Assembly: GCA_029268145.1 (NCBI GenBank) | Contig: JAJUHA010000001.1 | Coordinates: forward strand, 186,001-250,000 | Direction: 5' to 3' | Source: Sphingomonadaceae bacterium | GTDB lineage: Bacteria; Pseudomonadota; Alphaproteobacteria; Sphingomonadales; Sphingomonadaceae | Length of the DNA stretch: 64,000 nucleotides | Shown here: positions 25,840 through 34,834 of the stretch, piece by piece | Numbering within the stretch: the stretch's first letter is position 1 | Layout: each line of letters starts with the position of its first letter | Notes under the pieces: generated by a model | The model's database searches: none | The model's input: the letters and a program-made list of their open reading frames with translations, nothing else | Told to the model about the DNA's origin: nothing | Program-made: the position numbers and the translations under genes

Positions 25840-25868
25840 AATATCGCCCACGCCACCCCCGGTTTCAA
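25840..25868 (-). promoter_or_regulatory. Sigma-70 type promoter of the Bax-inhibitor gene
   Basis: On the minus strand TTGAAA (25863-25868) and GATATT (25840-25845) are separated by 17 bases, a good match to -35 and -10 elements in an otherwise GC-rich region. Transcription would begin about 35 bases upstream of the ATG at 25798. Confidence 0.6.
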
Positions 25869-25912
25869 GGAAAAGCGGACTGGCGGGGGCCGATTTTTTG
25901 GTCGCGGGCGCC

Positions 25913-28498
25913 TCAGAGATCGCGCAGCGTTGCGGCAACCGGCGCGCCCAGTGCGCGCGCAGCGCCCAGGAGCCCAAGCAGGATCGTCGCGAGGGCTCCC
26001 GCCATCACCGTTGCCACCACGACGCCCCAGTCCGGCTGGAACCCCAGCTCGAGCACGCGGGTCAGCACCAGCCAGGCGAGGACGGACCCCAGCAGCAGCG
26101 CAATCCCCGCGACCAGGAGGCCGAGCACGGCATATTCGAGGCCGGCAGAGAGGAGCAGCTGGCGGCGCGTGGCACCCAGCGTCTTCATGATGACGCCATC
26201 GTAGATGCGCGACCGGGCCTGGGCGGCGATCGCGCCGACGAGGACGGCAAGGCCGGCGAGGATGGCGACGCTCGCCGCCGCGCGCACCGCGATCCCGACC
26301 TGGCCGAGCAGCGCGCCGACCTGGCCGACGACATCCTTCACGCGGACCACCGAGGCGGTCGGAAAGGCCTCGGCCATCCGCGCCGTGAAGCCGGCCTCGG
26401 CCGCCGGCGGCGGCGTCACGGTCGCCATCCAGGTGAAGGGCGCGTCGGCGAGCGTCGCCGGGTCGAACACCAGCACGAAGTTGAATCCGAGCGAATCCCA
26501 CTGGATCTCGCGCAGCGAGGCGATGGTCGCGGTGAGTTCGGCCCCCAGCACCGAGACGCCGATGCTGTCGCCAACCCTGAGGCCAAGGAGACCCGCCTGC
26601 TCGGCATCCATCGAGACGAGCGGCGGACCGGAATAGCCCGGCGGCCACCAGCGGCCGGCCACCAGCCGGTTGCCCTCGGGCACGCTGGCGGAGAAGGTCA
26701 GGCCGCGATCGCCGCGCAGGATCCACGCCCCCTCGGGCGGCGAGGCCAGCTCGGCGACCGGCGTGCCGCGCAGCGCCGTGATCGGGCCGCGCAGGCTCGG
26801 CACCATGCGGATCTCGCTCCCCCCGGGCACGGTGGCGCGGAAGCGGGCGGCCTCCTCCTTGGGAATGTCGAGCACGAAGAAGGCGGGCGCCCGATCGGGG
26901 ATCGTCCGTCGCAGCTCGGCGTTGAAGCTGGTCTCCACTACCGCGAGGGTTGCGAACAGGCTGAGGCCGAGGCCGAGCGCCACCACCAGCTGGCCGGTCA
27001 TCGCGCCGGGCCGGTGCAGGTTGGCAAGCGCGAGGCGCAGCAGCGCCCGGCGGGGACGCGGCAGGGCGGCGGCAAGCCGGCGGATGCCGAGGCCCAGCGC
27101 CCAGAGCAGGAGGAAGATGCCAGCCGCCGCAGCTGCGAAGGCGAACGCGAACAGCGGCTCGGGCGCCTGCCAGACGGCGAGCGCGACGACCAGAAGTCCG
27201 GCACCCGAGGACAGGGCAAGCGCGCGCCGGCCCGGCCAGGGCCAGGGCTCGGCGACACCGCGGAAGATCCGCTGCGCCGGAAGCGCACCGGCGCGCGCCA
27301 GCGGCGGGACCGCGAAGGCAAGCGCGACGAGGAGGCCGAAGGTGACGGCAGCGAGCAGCGGCGCGGGATAGATGCCGAGCGCCGGCGGGACCGGCATGGC
27401 ATCGCCGGCGACCGCCACCACCGCCCAGGGGACCAGCGCGCCCACCGCCGCGCCCACCGCTGCCGCCAGCGCGCCGAGGGCAAGGATGAGGAGGAGGTAG
27501 GTGCGGACGATGAGCCCCGAGGAAGCGCCCAGCGTCTTCAGGCTGGCGATGCTTCCCGACTTGCGGTCGAGGAAGCTGCGAACCCCGTCGGCGACGCCGA
27601 TCCCGGCGACGGCGAGCGCGGTCAGGCTGACGAGGGTGAGGAACTGCGCCAGCCGCTCGACGAAGCGCCGGATGCCGGGCGCGCCATCGCGCCGGTCGGC
27701 GATCCGCCAGCCCGCGTCGGGGAATTCGGCCTCGAGCGCGGCGCGGACATCGGCCGGATCGGTTCCGGGCGGCAGCTTCAGCCGGGTGTGCGAGCGGTAG
27801 AGGCTGCCCGGCTGGACGAGTCCGGTTGCCGCCACCCGGTCGAGCGGGATCAGCACGCTGGGACCGAAGGTGAAGCCCTCGGCCGCCTTGTCGGGCTCCT
27901 GCACGAGGATTCCGGTCACGGTGAAGGCGCCCTCGCCAAGCGCGATCCGGTCGCCCACGGCGAGCCCCAGCTGATCGGCAAAGGCCTCGCCGATGACCGC
28001 GCCGCGGGCGATCGCGGCCCGGACCTCGGCGTTGCCGCCACCGCCCTTCAGCCGCGCCTCGCCATAGAGCGGCCACTTGCCGTCCACCGCCTTCATCTCG
28101 CCAAGGAGCTGCCGACCTTCCGCCTTCCCGCTGAGGCCGCGCAGCATCGCCCGCATCCGGATGCTGTCGGAGACGTCGCCGAAGCGCGCGATCCCGGCCC
28201 GCTCGGCCGCGGTCGGCATCCGCTGGGTCAGGCGGACCTCGAGGTCGGCGCCGAGGATGGTCTGCCCCTCGCGGGACAGGCCGGCAAGGATCGACGCGGC
28301 AAGCGAGCCGACCCCGGCCAGCGCCACGACGCCGAGGAAGAGGCAGACGAGAAGCAGGCGCAGGCTGCCGAGGCCGCCGCGCGCCTCGCGCCGGGCGAGC
28401 CGCGCCGCCAGCGCCCAGCGGCCGGGTGGCGCGGCGCCTTCGCGGCCGGCCGAAGCCGCGAAGGTTGCCGGCGCCTCGGCGCGAACCTCGAGGTTCAC
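25913..28498 (-). CDS. ybbP: ABC transporter permease, FtsX-like (YbbP)
   Basis: A large permease of about 861 residues with two FtsX-type membrane blocks, one near the first third ([20 protein letters not shown]) and one at the C-terminus ([18 protein letters not shown]), plus an N-terminal membrane segment ([20 protein letters not shown]) and large periplasmic MacB-like domains. With the ATPase YbbA encoded just upstream it should form a type VII-like exporter. The start is uncertain: a GTG at 28498 gives a normal N-terminus, while the open frame extends to 28588, inside ybbA. Confidence 0.87.
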   Translation of the reverse strand: MNLEVRAEAPATFAASAGREGAAPPGRWALAARLARREARGGLGSLRLLLVCLFLGVVALAGVGSLAASILAGLSREGQTILGADLEVRLTQRMPTAAERAGIARFGDVSDSIRMRAMLRGLSGKAEGRQLLGEMKAVDGKWPLYGEARLKGGGGNAEVRAAIARGAVIGEAFADQLGLAVGDRIALGEGAFTVTGILVQEPDKAAEGFTFGPSVLIPLDRVAATGLVQPGSLYRSHTRLKLPPGTDPADVRAALEAEFPDAGWRIADRRDGAPGIRRFVERLAQFLTLVSLTALAVAGIGVADGVRSFLDRKSGSIASLKTLGASSGLIVRTYLLLILALGALAAAVGAAVGALVPWAVVAVAGDAMPVPPALGIYPAPLLAAVTFGLLVALAFAVPPLARAGALPAQRIFRGVAEPWPWPGRRALALSSGAGLLVVALAVWQAPEPLFAFAFAAAAAGIFLLLWALGLGIRRLAAALPRPRRALLRLALANLHRPGAMTGQLVVALGLGLSLFATLAVVETSFNAELRRTIPDRAPAFFVLDIPKEEAARFRATVPGGSEIRMVPSLRGPITALRGTPVAELASPPEGAWILRGDRGLTFSASVPEGNRLVAGRWWPPGYSGPPLVSMDAEQAGLLGLRVGDSIGVSVLGAELTATIASLREIQWDSLGFNFVLVFDPATLADAPFTWMATVTPPPAAEAGFTARMAEAFPTASVVRVKDVVGQVGALLGQVGIAVRAAASVAILAGLAVLVGAIAAQARSRIYDGVIMKTLGATRRQLLLSAGLEYAVLGLLVAGIALLLGSVLAWLVLTRVLELGFQPDWGVVVATVMAGALATILLGLLGAARALGAPVAATLRDL

Positions 28499-28535
28499 CC
28501 GCGCCGACCCGAAGGGCGCCCGGAGCGGGGCGCGG

Positions 28536-29270
28536 TCACGCCGGCACCGCCGTTGCGGCTGCCGTGTCGGCCACGATCCGGCCGTCACGCATGGTGACGA
28601 TCCGGTCGCAGCGGTCGGCGAGGTCCCGATCGTGGGTGATGAGCACCAGCGTGGCGTCGGTCTCGGCCAGGCGGCGGAACAGGAGGCTCACGATCCCCTC
28701 GCCGGTCGTGGCATCGAGGTTGCCGGTGGGCTCGTCGGCAAACAGGATGCGCGGCCGCGGCGCGAGCGCGCGGGCCAGCGCCACGCGCTGCTGCTCGCCG
28801 CCCGAAAGCTGGGCCGGATAATGGCCGGTGCGGGCGCCAAGGCCGACCGCCTCGAGCTCGCGGCGCGCCTCGGCGAAGGGATCGGCGTGGCCGGCAAGCT
28901 CGAGCGGCACGGCGACATTCTCGAGCGCGGTCATGGTCGGGATGAGGTGGAAGGCCTGCAGCACGATGCCGATCCGGCCGCGCCGGGCCTCGGCCAGCCC
29001 ATCCTCGTCGAGGCCGCGGAACGACGTGCCCGCCACCAGGATCCGTCCGCCGCCGGCCTGCTCGAGCCCGGCCAGCACGGCCATCAGCGACGATTTGCCG
29101 CTGCCCGAAGGGCCGAGGATGGCCAGCCGCTCGCCGGCGCGCACGGCAAGGGTCACGCCGCGCAGGATCTCGACCCGGCTTTCGCCGCTTCCAAGCGAGA
29201 GGGTGACATCGGCCGCATCGATCACGATATCCCCGGCCATGGCAGGAACGGGCACGGCAGACGTGGACAT
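28536..29270 (-). CDS. ybbA: ABC transporter ATP-binding protein (YbbA)
   Basis: A 244-residue ABC ATPase of the MacB/LolD/FtsE class: Walker [11 protein letters not shown]-loop VLQAFHLIP, signature LSGGEQQR, Walker B ILFADEP and the H-loop His in ITHDRD. It pairs with the FtsX-like permease directly downstream. In E. coli ybbA-ybbP also diverges from tesA, and that arrangement is kept here, so the assignment is firm. An internal ATG at 29240 would give a shorter product and would avoid overlap with the divergent tesA. Confidence 0.92.
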   Translation of the reverse strand: MSTSAVPVPAMAGDIVIDAADVTLSLGSGESRVEILRGVTLAVRAGERLAILGPSGSGKSSLMAVLAGLEQAGGGRILVAGTSFRGLDEDGLAEARRGRIGIVLQAFHLIPTMTALENVAVPLELAGHADPFAEARRELEAVGLGARTGHYPAQLSGGEQQRVALARALAPRPRILFADEPTGNLDATTGEGIVSLLFRRLAETDATLVLITHDRDLADRCDRIVTMRDGRIVADTAAATAVPA

Positions 29271-29979
29271 CGGGGCGGAAGGCTCCAGCAGGCGAACGGC
29301 GCTGCCTCCATATGGCAGCCGGCGCGGCTTTTTGAAGGCGGGCCTTGGCCTTTTGCTGTCCGCGGGCGCCGCGCGCGCGGCCTCGCTCCGCCCGCCGCTG
29401 GTGCTGGCCTATGGCGACAGCCTGACCGCCGGCTACCAGCTTCCGCCCGCGGCGAGCTTTCCGGCCCAGCTCGAAGCAGCGCTGCGGCGGAGCGGCGTGG
29501 GCGCCACCGTGCACAACGCCGGCGTCTCGGGCGACACCTCGGCGCAGGGCCGGGCGCGCCTTGCCTGGGTGCTGAAGGCGCTTCCGGCGCCGCCTTCGGT
29601 CGCGATCGTCGCGCTCGGCGCCAACGACATGCTGCGCGGCCAGCCGCCCGCCCCCATGAAGGCCAATCTCGACGCCATCATCACCACGCTGAAGGCCCGT
29701 GGCGCCCGCGTCATCCTGGCCGGCATGCGCGCCGCGCCCAACCTGGGCCGCGCCTACGCAAGGGAGTATGAGGCCGTGTTTCCTGAGCTTGCGCGGCAGC
29801 ACGGCATCCGCCTCTACCCCTTCTTCCTCGAGGGCGTCGCCGCCAACCCGAGGCTGCTGCTCACCGACGGGATGCACCCCAATGCCCAGGGCGTGGCGGT
29901 GATGGTGAAGGGCATCCTGCCGCTCGTCCGCAGCGCGCTGGCCGAGGCGGCTTCACCCCGCGCTGCGCGCCCGGCGTGA
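29263..29979 (+). CDS. tesA: SGNH-family esterase/thioesterase TesA, exported
   Basis: An SGNH hydrolase with the block I serine in AYGDSLTAGYQ, block III in ALGANDMLRG and the block V Asp/His pair in LTDGMHPNAQG. TesA-type enzymes hydrolyse acyl-thioesters and lysophospholipids in the periplasm. The N-terminus reads SRRGFLKAGLGLLLSAGAARA, a twin-arginine leader followed by a hydrophobic core. The start is unclear: the GTG at 29263 keeps the twin arginines but overlaps divergent ybbA by 8 bases, CTG at 29302 would fit well, and TTG at 29332 would remove the motif. The length from 29263 is 238 residues. Confidence 0.87.
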   Translation: MDIGAEGSSRRTALPPYGSRRGFLKAGLGLLLSAGAARAASLRPPLVLAYGDSLTAGYQLPPAASFPAQLEAALRRSGVGATVHNAGVSGDTSAQGRARLAWVLKALPAPPSVAIVALGANDMLRGQPPAPMKANLDAIITTLKARGARVILAGMRAAPNLGRAYAREYEAVFPELARQHGIRLYPFFLEGVAANPRLLLTDGMHPNAQGVAVMVKGILPLVRSALAEAASPRAARPA

Positions 29980-30536
29980 GCCACCGCCTGTTTGTCGCGC
30001 TCCGGCCGCCTGCCGAGGCGCGCAGCGCCCTCCTCGCGCTGATGGGCGGCGTGGCCGACGCCCGCTGGCAGAGCGACGCCCAGCTCCATGCCACGCTCGC
30101 CTTCCTCGGCACGCTCGACCGCCATCAGGCCGAGGCCGTGGCGGCCGCGCTGGCGCGGCTGGAGGCGGCGCCGCTCAGGCTGGGCTTCGGCCCGTTCGAC
30201 ACCTTCCTCACCCCGCGCGGGCAGGTCTCCACCCTGTGGATCGGCCTGACGCCCCAGGCCGCCGTGGCCGCGCTCGCCAGCCGCGTCTCCCACCTCCTGC
30301 TGGCGGCCGGCATTCCGCTTCCGACGCGGAAGTTCGTGCCGCATGTCACGCTCGCCCGCTTTCCGGCGCGCGGTGCCGCGCCGGCTTCGCTCGTGCGCTT
30401 CCTCGGCGACCGGCGCCCGCCAGACCTCGGCTTCACCGTCGCCTCCGTCACCCTCTTCGAGAGCCATCTGACCCGGGGCGGCGCCCATTATGCCCCGGTC
30501 CTCGAGGTTCCGCTCGGCGCGCCGGCGCCGGCCTAG
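29976..30536 (+). CDS. thpR: RNA 2',3'-cyclic phosphodiesterase (2'-5' RNA ligase family)
   Basis: A 186-residue 2H phosphoesterase with the two catalytic motifs HATLAFLG (about residue 38) and HVTLARF (about residue 125). Relatives (ThpR/LigT) hydrolyse 2',3'-cyclic phosphate ends of RNA and reversibly join 2'-5' ends. The GTG start overlaps the tesA stop (GTGA), so the two are coupled. Its stop shares the palindrome CTAG with the stop of convergent priA. Confidence 0.92.
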   Translation: MSHRLFVALRPPAEARSALLALMGGVADARWQSDAQLHATLAFLGTLDRHQAEAVAAALARLEAAPLRLGFGPFDTFLTPRGQVSTLWIGLTPQAAVAALASRVSHLLLAAGIPLPTRKFVPHVTLARFPARGAAPASLVRFLGDRRPPDLGFTVASVTLFESHLTRGGAHYAPVLEVPLGAPAPA

Positions 30537-32716
30537 AGGAAGCTCTGCGGGTCGACGTCGATCGTCATCCGCACGCCCGCGGGCAGGCGCAGCGGGTCGA
30601 GCCAGGCCCTCAGCTGCTGCTGGAGCGGCACGCCGCGCCGGGCGTGGACGAGGAACCGGACCCGGTGCCGCCCGCGCAGCATCGCAAGCGGTGCCGGCGC
30701 GGGCCCGAAGGTCTGGAGACCCTCGGCTGACGGGGCGGTCCGCCGGAGGAGGCGGGCGGCCTCGCGCAGCCGCTCCTCGCGTTCGGCGGAGAGGATGACG
30801 GCGGCGAGCCGACCGAACGGCGGCATCCCGGCCGCAGCCCGGGCGGCGCGCTCGGCGGCGAGGAAGGAGTCCCGGTCGTGCCGCGCCAGCGCCTGCATCA
30901 GCGGCGCCTGCGGCTGGTGGGTCTGGACGAGGACGCGCCCGGGCCGCTCTCCGCGCCCGGCCCGGCCCGCCACCTGCGCCAGCTGGGCGAAGGTGCGTTC
31001 CCCGGCGCGCAGATCGCCGCCGTCGAGCCCGAGGTCGGCATCGACCACGCCCACCACCGTCAGCCGGGCGAAGTCATGGCCCTTGGCGAGCATCTGGGTG
31101 CCGACCAGGATGTCGATCTCCCCCGCCTCGACCCGGGCGAACAGCGCTGCCGCCTCGGCGGCCGTGCGCACCGTGTCCGACGTGACGATCGCCGTGCGCG
31201 CCGAAGGCCAGCGCGCCGCCACCTCCTCGGCCACCCGTTCCACGCCGGGGCCGCAGGCAACCAGGCTCCCCGCCGTGCCGCAGGCCGGGCAGGCCTCGGG
31301 CACCGGGTCGGTCCGGCCGCAATGGTGGCAGCGCAGCTGGCGGGCCAGCCGGTGCTCGACCATCCAGGCGGTGCAGTCGGGGCAGCGGATGCGGGCGCCG
31401 CAGGCCCGGCACAGGGTGAGCGGGGCGTAGCCGCGCCGGTTGAGGAACAGCAGCGCCTGCTCGCCCGCCGCAAGCGCGCAGTCGATGGCCGCGACCAGCG
31501 GCGGCGCCAGCCAGCGGCCGCGCGCCGGCGGGTGCCGGGTCAGGTCAATGAGGGTGACATCGGGCAGCCGCGCCCCGCCATGGCGGTCGGGAAGCTCGAG
31601 GCGGCGATAGCGGCCGCGGGCCACATTCTCGAGCGTCTCGAGGCTCGGCGTGGCGGTCGCGAGCACCAGGGGGATGTCCTCGAGCCGGGCGCGCACCGCG
31701 GCGACGTCCCGGCCATGATAGTGCACTCCTTCCTCCTGCTTGAAGGCGCCGTCATGGGCTTCGTCGACGATGATGAGGCCCGGCCGCGGCAGCGGCAGGA
31801 ACAGGGCCGAGCGCGCGCCGACCACCACCTCCGCCGCGCCGCGCGCGAGCGCGTGCCAGGTGGCCCGCCGCTCCGCCGGGCGCAGGGCGGAATGCCACTG
31901 GAGGGGCGGGCGGCCGAAGCGGGCCTCGAAGCGCCTGAGCCAGGCCTCGGTGAGCGCGATCTCGGGCAGGAGGACGAGCGCCTGCCGCCCGGCCTCCTGC
32001 GCTTCGGCGATCGCCTCCAGATAGACTTCGGTCTTGCCCGCTCCCGTCACGCCGTCGAGCAGGAAGGGCTGGAAGCCGCCGGAGCGCACGGCCGAGCGCA
32101 GCGCGCCGGCAGCCTCGGCCTGGGCCGGGGAGAGCCGGGATGGCGGCGATGGGGGGCGGGGGGAGGTTCGCGCGGCACGGCCGGGCGCAGCGGAAGGGAC
32201 GAGGATTCCGGCCCTCACCAGCGGCGCCAGCCGCGCCGCGGAGACGCCGAGCCGGCGCGCCCAGCCGGCAAGCGGCAGCGGCTCCGCGATGGCCTCGGCG
32301 CGTGCCGCCTCGGCCAGCGCCCGCTGCCGTTCCAGCCGGAGCCCCGACAGCGACGCGGCGGGATCGACCGCGAGGACCGGCGCTTCCGGCCGCGCCGGCG
32401 CGAAGGCCACCGCCGGGAGGAGCATGCGCGCCACCTCGCCGGGTGCGGCCACATAATAGTCTGCGATCCAGTCCACGAGCCGGCGGAGCGGCCGCGCCAC
32501 CGGGGGGATGGAAAGGCGCTGCCGCACCGGCTTCAGCCGGCCCGACCCGATGCCGCCGGGCGCTCCGTCCCAGACGATGCCGACCGCGCGGCGCGCGCCC
32601 AGGGGCACCTCGACCAGGTCTCCCGGGGCCAGCTCCATGCCTTCGGGCACGGCATAGTCGAACGGGCCGAGCCGCAGCCCCACCAGCAGCACCGGAACGC
32701 GCGCCACCTCGGCCAT
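30533..32716 (-). CDS. priA: Primosomal replication protein N' (PriA helicase)
   Basis: A 727-residue superfamily 2 helicase that restarts stalled replication forks. It shows the N-terminal DNA-binding domain (FDYAVPEGMELAPGDLVEVPLG), Walker A GVTGAGKTEVYLEAI, DEAH box IVDEAHDGAFKQEEG, and the zinc-binding insert with eight cysteines starting CRACGARIRCPDC and ending CPACG. Length and order are normal for the family. It diverges from the fsa-xerC pair, as in many alphaproteobacteria. Confidence 0.96.
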   Translation of the reverse strand: MAEVARVPVLLVGLRLGPFDYAVPEGMELAPGDLVEVPLGARRAVGIVWDGAPGGIGSGRLKPVRQRLSIPPVARPLRRLVDWIADYYVAAPGEVARMLLPAVAFAPARPEAPVLAVDPAASLSGLRLERQRALAEAARAEAIAEPLPLAGWARRLGVSAARLAPLVRAGILVPSAAPGRAARTSPRPPSPPSRLSPAQAEAAGALRSAVRSGGFQPFLLDGVTGAGKTEVYLEAIAEAQEAGRQALVLLPEIALTEAWLRRFEARFGRPPLQWHSALRPAERRATWHALARGAAEVVVGARSALFLPLPRPGLIIVDEAHDGAFKQEEGVHYHGRDVAAVRARLEDIPLVLATATPSLETLENVARGRYRRLELPDRHGGARLPDVTLIDLTRHPPARGRWLAPPLVAAIDCALAAGEQALLFLNRRGYAPLTLCRACGARIRCPDCTAWMVEHRLARQLRCHHCGRTDPVPEACPACGTAGSLVACGPGVERVAEEVAARWPSARTAIVTSDTVRTAAEAAALFARVEAGEIDILVGTQMLAKGHDFARLTVVGVVDADLGLDGGDLRAGERTFAQLAQVAGRAGRGERPGRVLVQTHQPQAPLMQALARHDRDSFLAAERAARAAAGMPPFGRLAAVILSAEREERLREAARLLRRTAPSAEGLQTFGPAPAPLAMLRGRHRVRFLVHARRGVPLQQQLRAWLDPLRLPAGVRMTIDVDPQSFL

Positions 32717-32767
32717 TGACCTTGCCTAGGCCGGGCGCGAAAGGGGCGCAAACCGGAGACGGCGTCC

Positions 32768-33421
32768 ATGAAGTTCTTCCTCGACACGGCCGACGTCGGC
32801 GAGATCGCGGCGCTCGCTGCCTCGGGCCTCGTCGACGGGGTCACCACCAACCCCAGCCTGGTCCACAAGGCCGGCCGCGACTTCCTCGAGGTGGTGAAGG
32901 AGATCTGCGCACTCGTCCCGGGCCCGGTCTCGGCCGAAGTGGTGGCGACCGACTATGAGGGCATGATGCGCGAGGCCGCGGTGGTCAGGGCGGTCGCGCC
33001 CAATGTCTGCGTCAAGCTGCCGCTCACGCTCGACGGGCTGCGCGCCTGCAAGGCCCTCACCAGCGACGGCGCGATGGTCAATGTGACGCTCTGCTTCTCG
33101 GCGCCGCAGGCGCTGCTCGCGGCCAAGGCGGGTGCCACCTTCGTGTCTCCCTTCGTCGGCCGCCACGACGATGCCGGGTTCGACGGCATGGCCCTCATCG
33201 AGGACATCCGCCTCATCTTCGACAATTATGAGTTCGCAACCCAGATCCTCGTCGCCTCGGTCCGGCACCCGGTCCATGTGCTCGCCGCCGCGAAGATCGG
33301 CGCCGATGTCGCGACCATGCCACCCGCCGTGCTCCGCCAGCTCGCCGGCCACCCCATGACCGACAGGGGGCTGGCCGCCTTCCTCGCCGACTGGGCGAAG
33401 ACCGGCCAGACCATCGGCTGA
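32768..33421 (+). CDS. fsa: Transaldolase / fructose-6-phosphate aldolase-like protein
   Basis: A 217-residue small transaldolase (TalC/FSA group). It starts [16 protein letters not shown], has TTNPSL after the first strand and the Schiff-base lysine Lys83 in CVKLPLT, with [13 protein letters not shown] later. It could act as a transaldolase of the pentose phosphate pathway or as a fructose-6-phosphate aldolase; the size suits both. It is followed 2 bases later by xerC, the arrangement usual near priA in alphaproteobacteria. Confidence 0.93.
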   Translation: MKFFLDTADVGEIAALAASGLVDGVTTNPSLVHKAGRDFLEVVKEICALVPGPVSAEVVATDYEGMMREAAVVRAVAPNVCVKLPLTLDGLRACKALTSDGAMVNVTLCFSAPQALLAAKAGATFVSPFVGRHDDAGFDGMALIEDIRLIFDNYEFATQILVASVRHPVHVLAAAKIGADVATMPPAVLRQLAGHPMTDRGLAAFLADWAKTGQTIG

Positions 33422-33423
33422 CG

Positions 33424-34338
33424 GTGGCCGAAAGCGGCGCCGACCTGCTCGCGGACTGGCTCGACAGCCTTGCCGGCGCCCGCCGCCTCTCGCCCCACAC
33501 GATCCGCGCCTATGGCCAGACCGGGCGGCGCTTCCTCGCCCACCTCGAGACGGCCTTCGGCACGCCCGCCGATGCCCGGCGTCTCGCCGGCCTCGCGCCG
33601 GCCGACGTGCGCGGCTTCCTAGCCGCCCGGCGCGCGGCCGGGCTGTCGCCGCGTGCGGCCGCGCGCGAGCTCTCCGCGCTCAGGACCTGGTTCGCCTTCC
33701 TCGCGCGCCATCGCGGCCTGCCGGCAACCGCGCTTGCCCGGGTCGCGCCGCCCCGGGTGCCGCGCTGCGTCCCCCGGCCGGTCACGCCCGATGACGCGCT
33801 GGCGCTTGCCGCGGCTGCCGGGGATGCCGGCCGGGAGCCCTGGATTGGCGCGCGCGACACGGCGGCGCTCCTGCTGCTCTACGGCGCCGGCCTCCGCATC
33901 TCGGAGGCCCTGGGGCTCGACGGCGGCGTCCTGCCGCTCGGCGAGACGCTCCGGGTGACGGGCAAGGGCGGCCGGGTGCGGACGATCGTGCTGCTGCCGC
34001 AGGTGCGCGAGGCGATCGCGGCCTATGTGCGCCTGTGCCCCTATCCGCCCTCGGCCGGGGAGCCGCTGTTCCGCGGGGCGAAGGGCGGCCCGCTTTCGGC
34101 CGACGTGCTGCGGCGCGCGATGCGCCAGGCCCGCGTCGCGCTGGGGCTGCCGGAAAGCGCGACGCCCCATGCGCTGCGGCACAGCTTCGCCACCCACCTG
34201 CTCGCCGGCGGTGCCGATCTCCGGGCGATCCAGGAGCTTCTCGGCCACGCGTCGCTTGCCTCGACGCAGATCTACACGGCGGTCGACGCCGCGCACCTCA
34301 TGGATGTCTACCGCAACAGCCACCCCCGGGGCGGCTGA
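33424..34338 (+). CDS. xerC: Tyrosine recombinase XerC
   Basis: A 304-residue tyrosine recombinase with an N-terminal SAM-like DNA-binding domain and all catalytic residues: Arg158 (GLRISE), Lys181 (GKGGR), His249 and Arg252 (HALRHSF), His275 (LLGHAS) and Tyr284 (IYTAVD). It should resolve chromosome dimers at dif together with XerD. It starts at a GTG directly after fsa and sits next to priA, which fits the chromosomal xerC of alphaproteobacteria, not a mobile-element integrase. It is convergent with rpmE with a 3-base gap. Confidence 0.93.
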   Translation: MAESGADLLADWLDSLAGARRLSPHTIRAYGQTGRRFLAHLETAFGTPADARRLAGLAPADVRGFLAARRAAGLSPRAAARELSALRTWFAFLARHRGLPATALARVAPPRVPRCVPRPVTPDDALALAAAAGDAGREPWIGARDTAALLLLYGAGLRISEALGLDGGVLPLGETLRVTGKGGRVRTIVLLPQVREAIAAYVRLCPYPPSAGEPLFRGAKGGPLSADVLRRAMRQARVALGLPESATPHALRHSFATHLLAGGADLRAIQELLGHASLASTQIYTAVDAAHLMDVYRNSHPRGG

Positions 34339-34341
34339 GGC

Positions 34342-34578
34342 TCATTTCCTGCCGAGGCCGGCCAGCCCGCCGAAGCGCTTGTTGAACTTGGCCACCTGGC
34401 CCGCCTTCTCGTTGGCGCGCTGCTGCCCGCCCACCCAGGCCGGATGGCTCTTGGGGTCGATGTCGAGCGCCAGCGTGTCACCCTCCTTGCCCCAGGTGGA
34501 GCGGGTCTCGAAGACGGTGCCATCGGTCATCTGGACCTTGATGACATGATAGTCGGGATGGATGCCGGCCTTGGGCAT
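34342..34578 (-). CDS. rpmE: 50S ribosomal protein L31
   Basis: A 78-residue protein matching the alphaproteobacterial L31: [43 protein letters not shown] and a basic [14 protein letters not shown] tail. It has no cysteine, so it is the zinc-independent C-minus form. The ATG at 34578 with GGGAGCG upstream is a good start. The 256 bases upstream to mccB hold no gene I can support. Confidence 0.95.
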   Translation of the reverse strand: MPKAGIHPDYHVIKVQMTDGTVFETRSTWGKEGDTLALDIDPKSHPAWVGGQQRANEKAGQVAKFNKRFGGLAGLGRK

Positions 34579-34834
34579 GGGGAGCGTCCTTCTCTGCGCG
34601 GCCGATGCTGACCGGCCCGGAAAGCCCGCGCGCATAGCCACGCCGGCGCGTTGACGCAAGACGGGCCGCTGTCTGGCGTCAGGCCATGCCGCGAAAGCGC
34701 GCCGCGCTGGGACTGGCCCTTCCACCAGCCGGCCGCCTGCTCCTGTTCGCAGCCGGTGCGGGTCGCCGCCTTCGACGGCCCCTTCGCCTGAGCGCCCTTC
34801 CCTGCCGCGCCCCGCCCGGCTAGGGCGCTCGCCC

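Noticed and set aside
20912-28597. A continuous 2,561-codon plus-strand reading frame opposite ihfB, rpsA, cmk, gpx, the Bax-inhibitor gene and ybbP
   Set aside because: It runs across the tRNA-Leu flank, two terminators and several firmly identified minus-strand genes, and its product is low-complexity Arg/Gly/Ala/His sequence. Long antisense frames are expected at about 70% GC.
33424-34338. XerC-like recombinase as a mobile-element integrase
   Set aside because: The priA-fsa-xerC neighbourhood and lack of cargo or repeats fit the chromosomal XerC.
34579-34834. A short plus-strand frame of 45 codons between rpmE and mccB
   Set aside because: Arg/Leu/Pro-rich, no ribosome site and no hydrophobic or domain pattern that distinguishes it from chance at this GC content.
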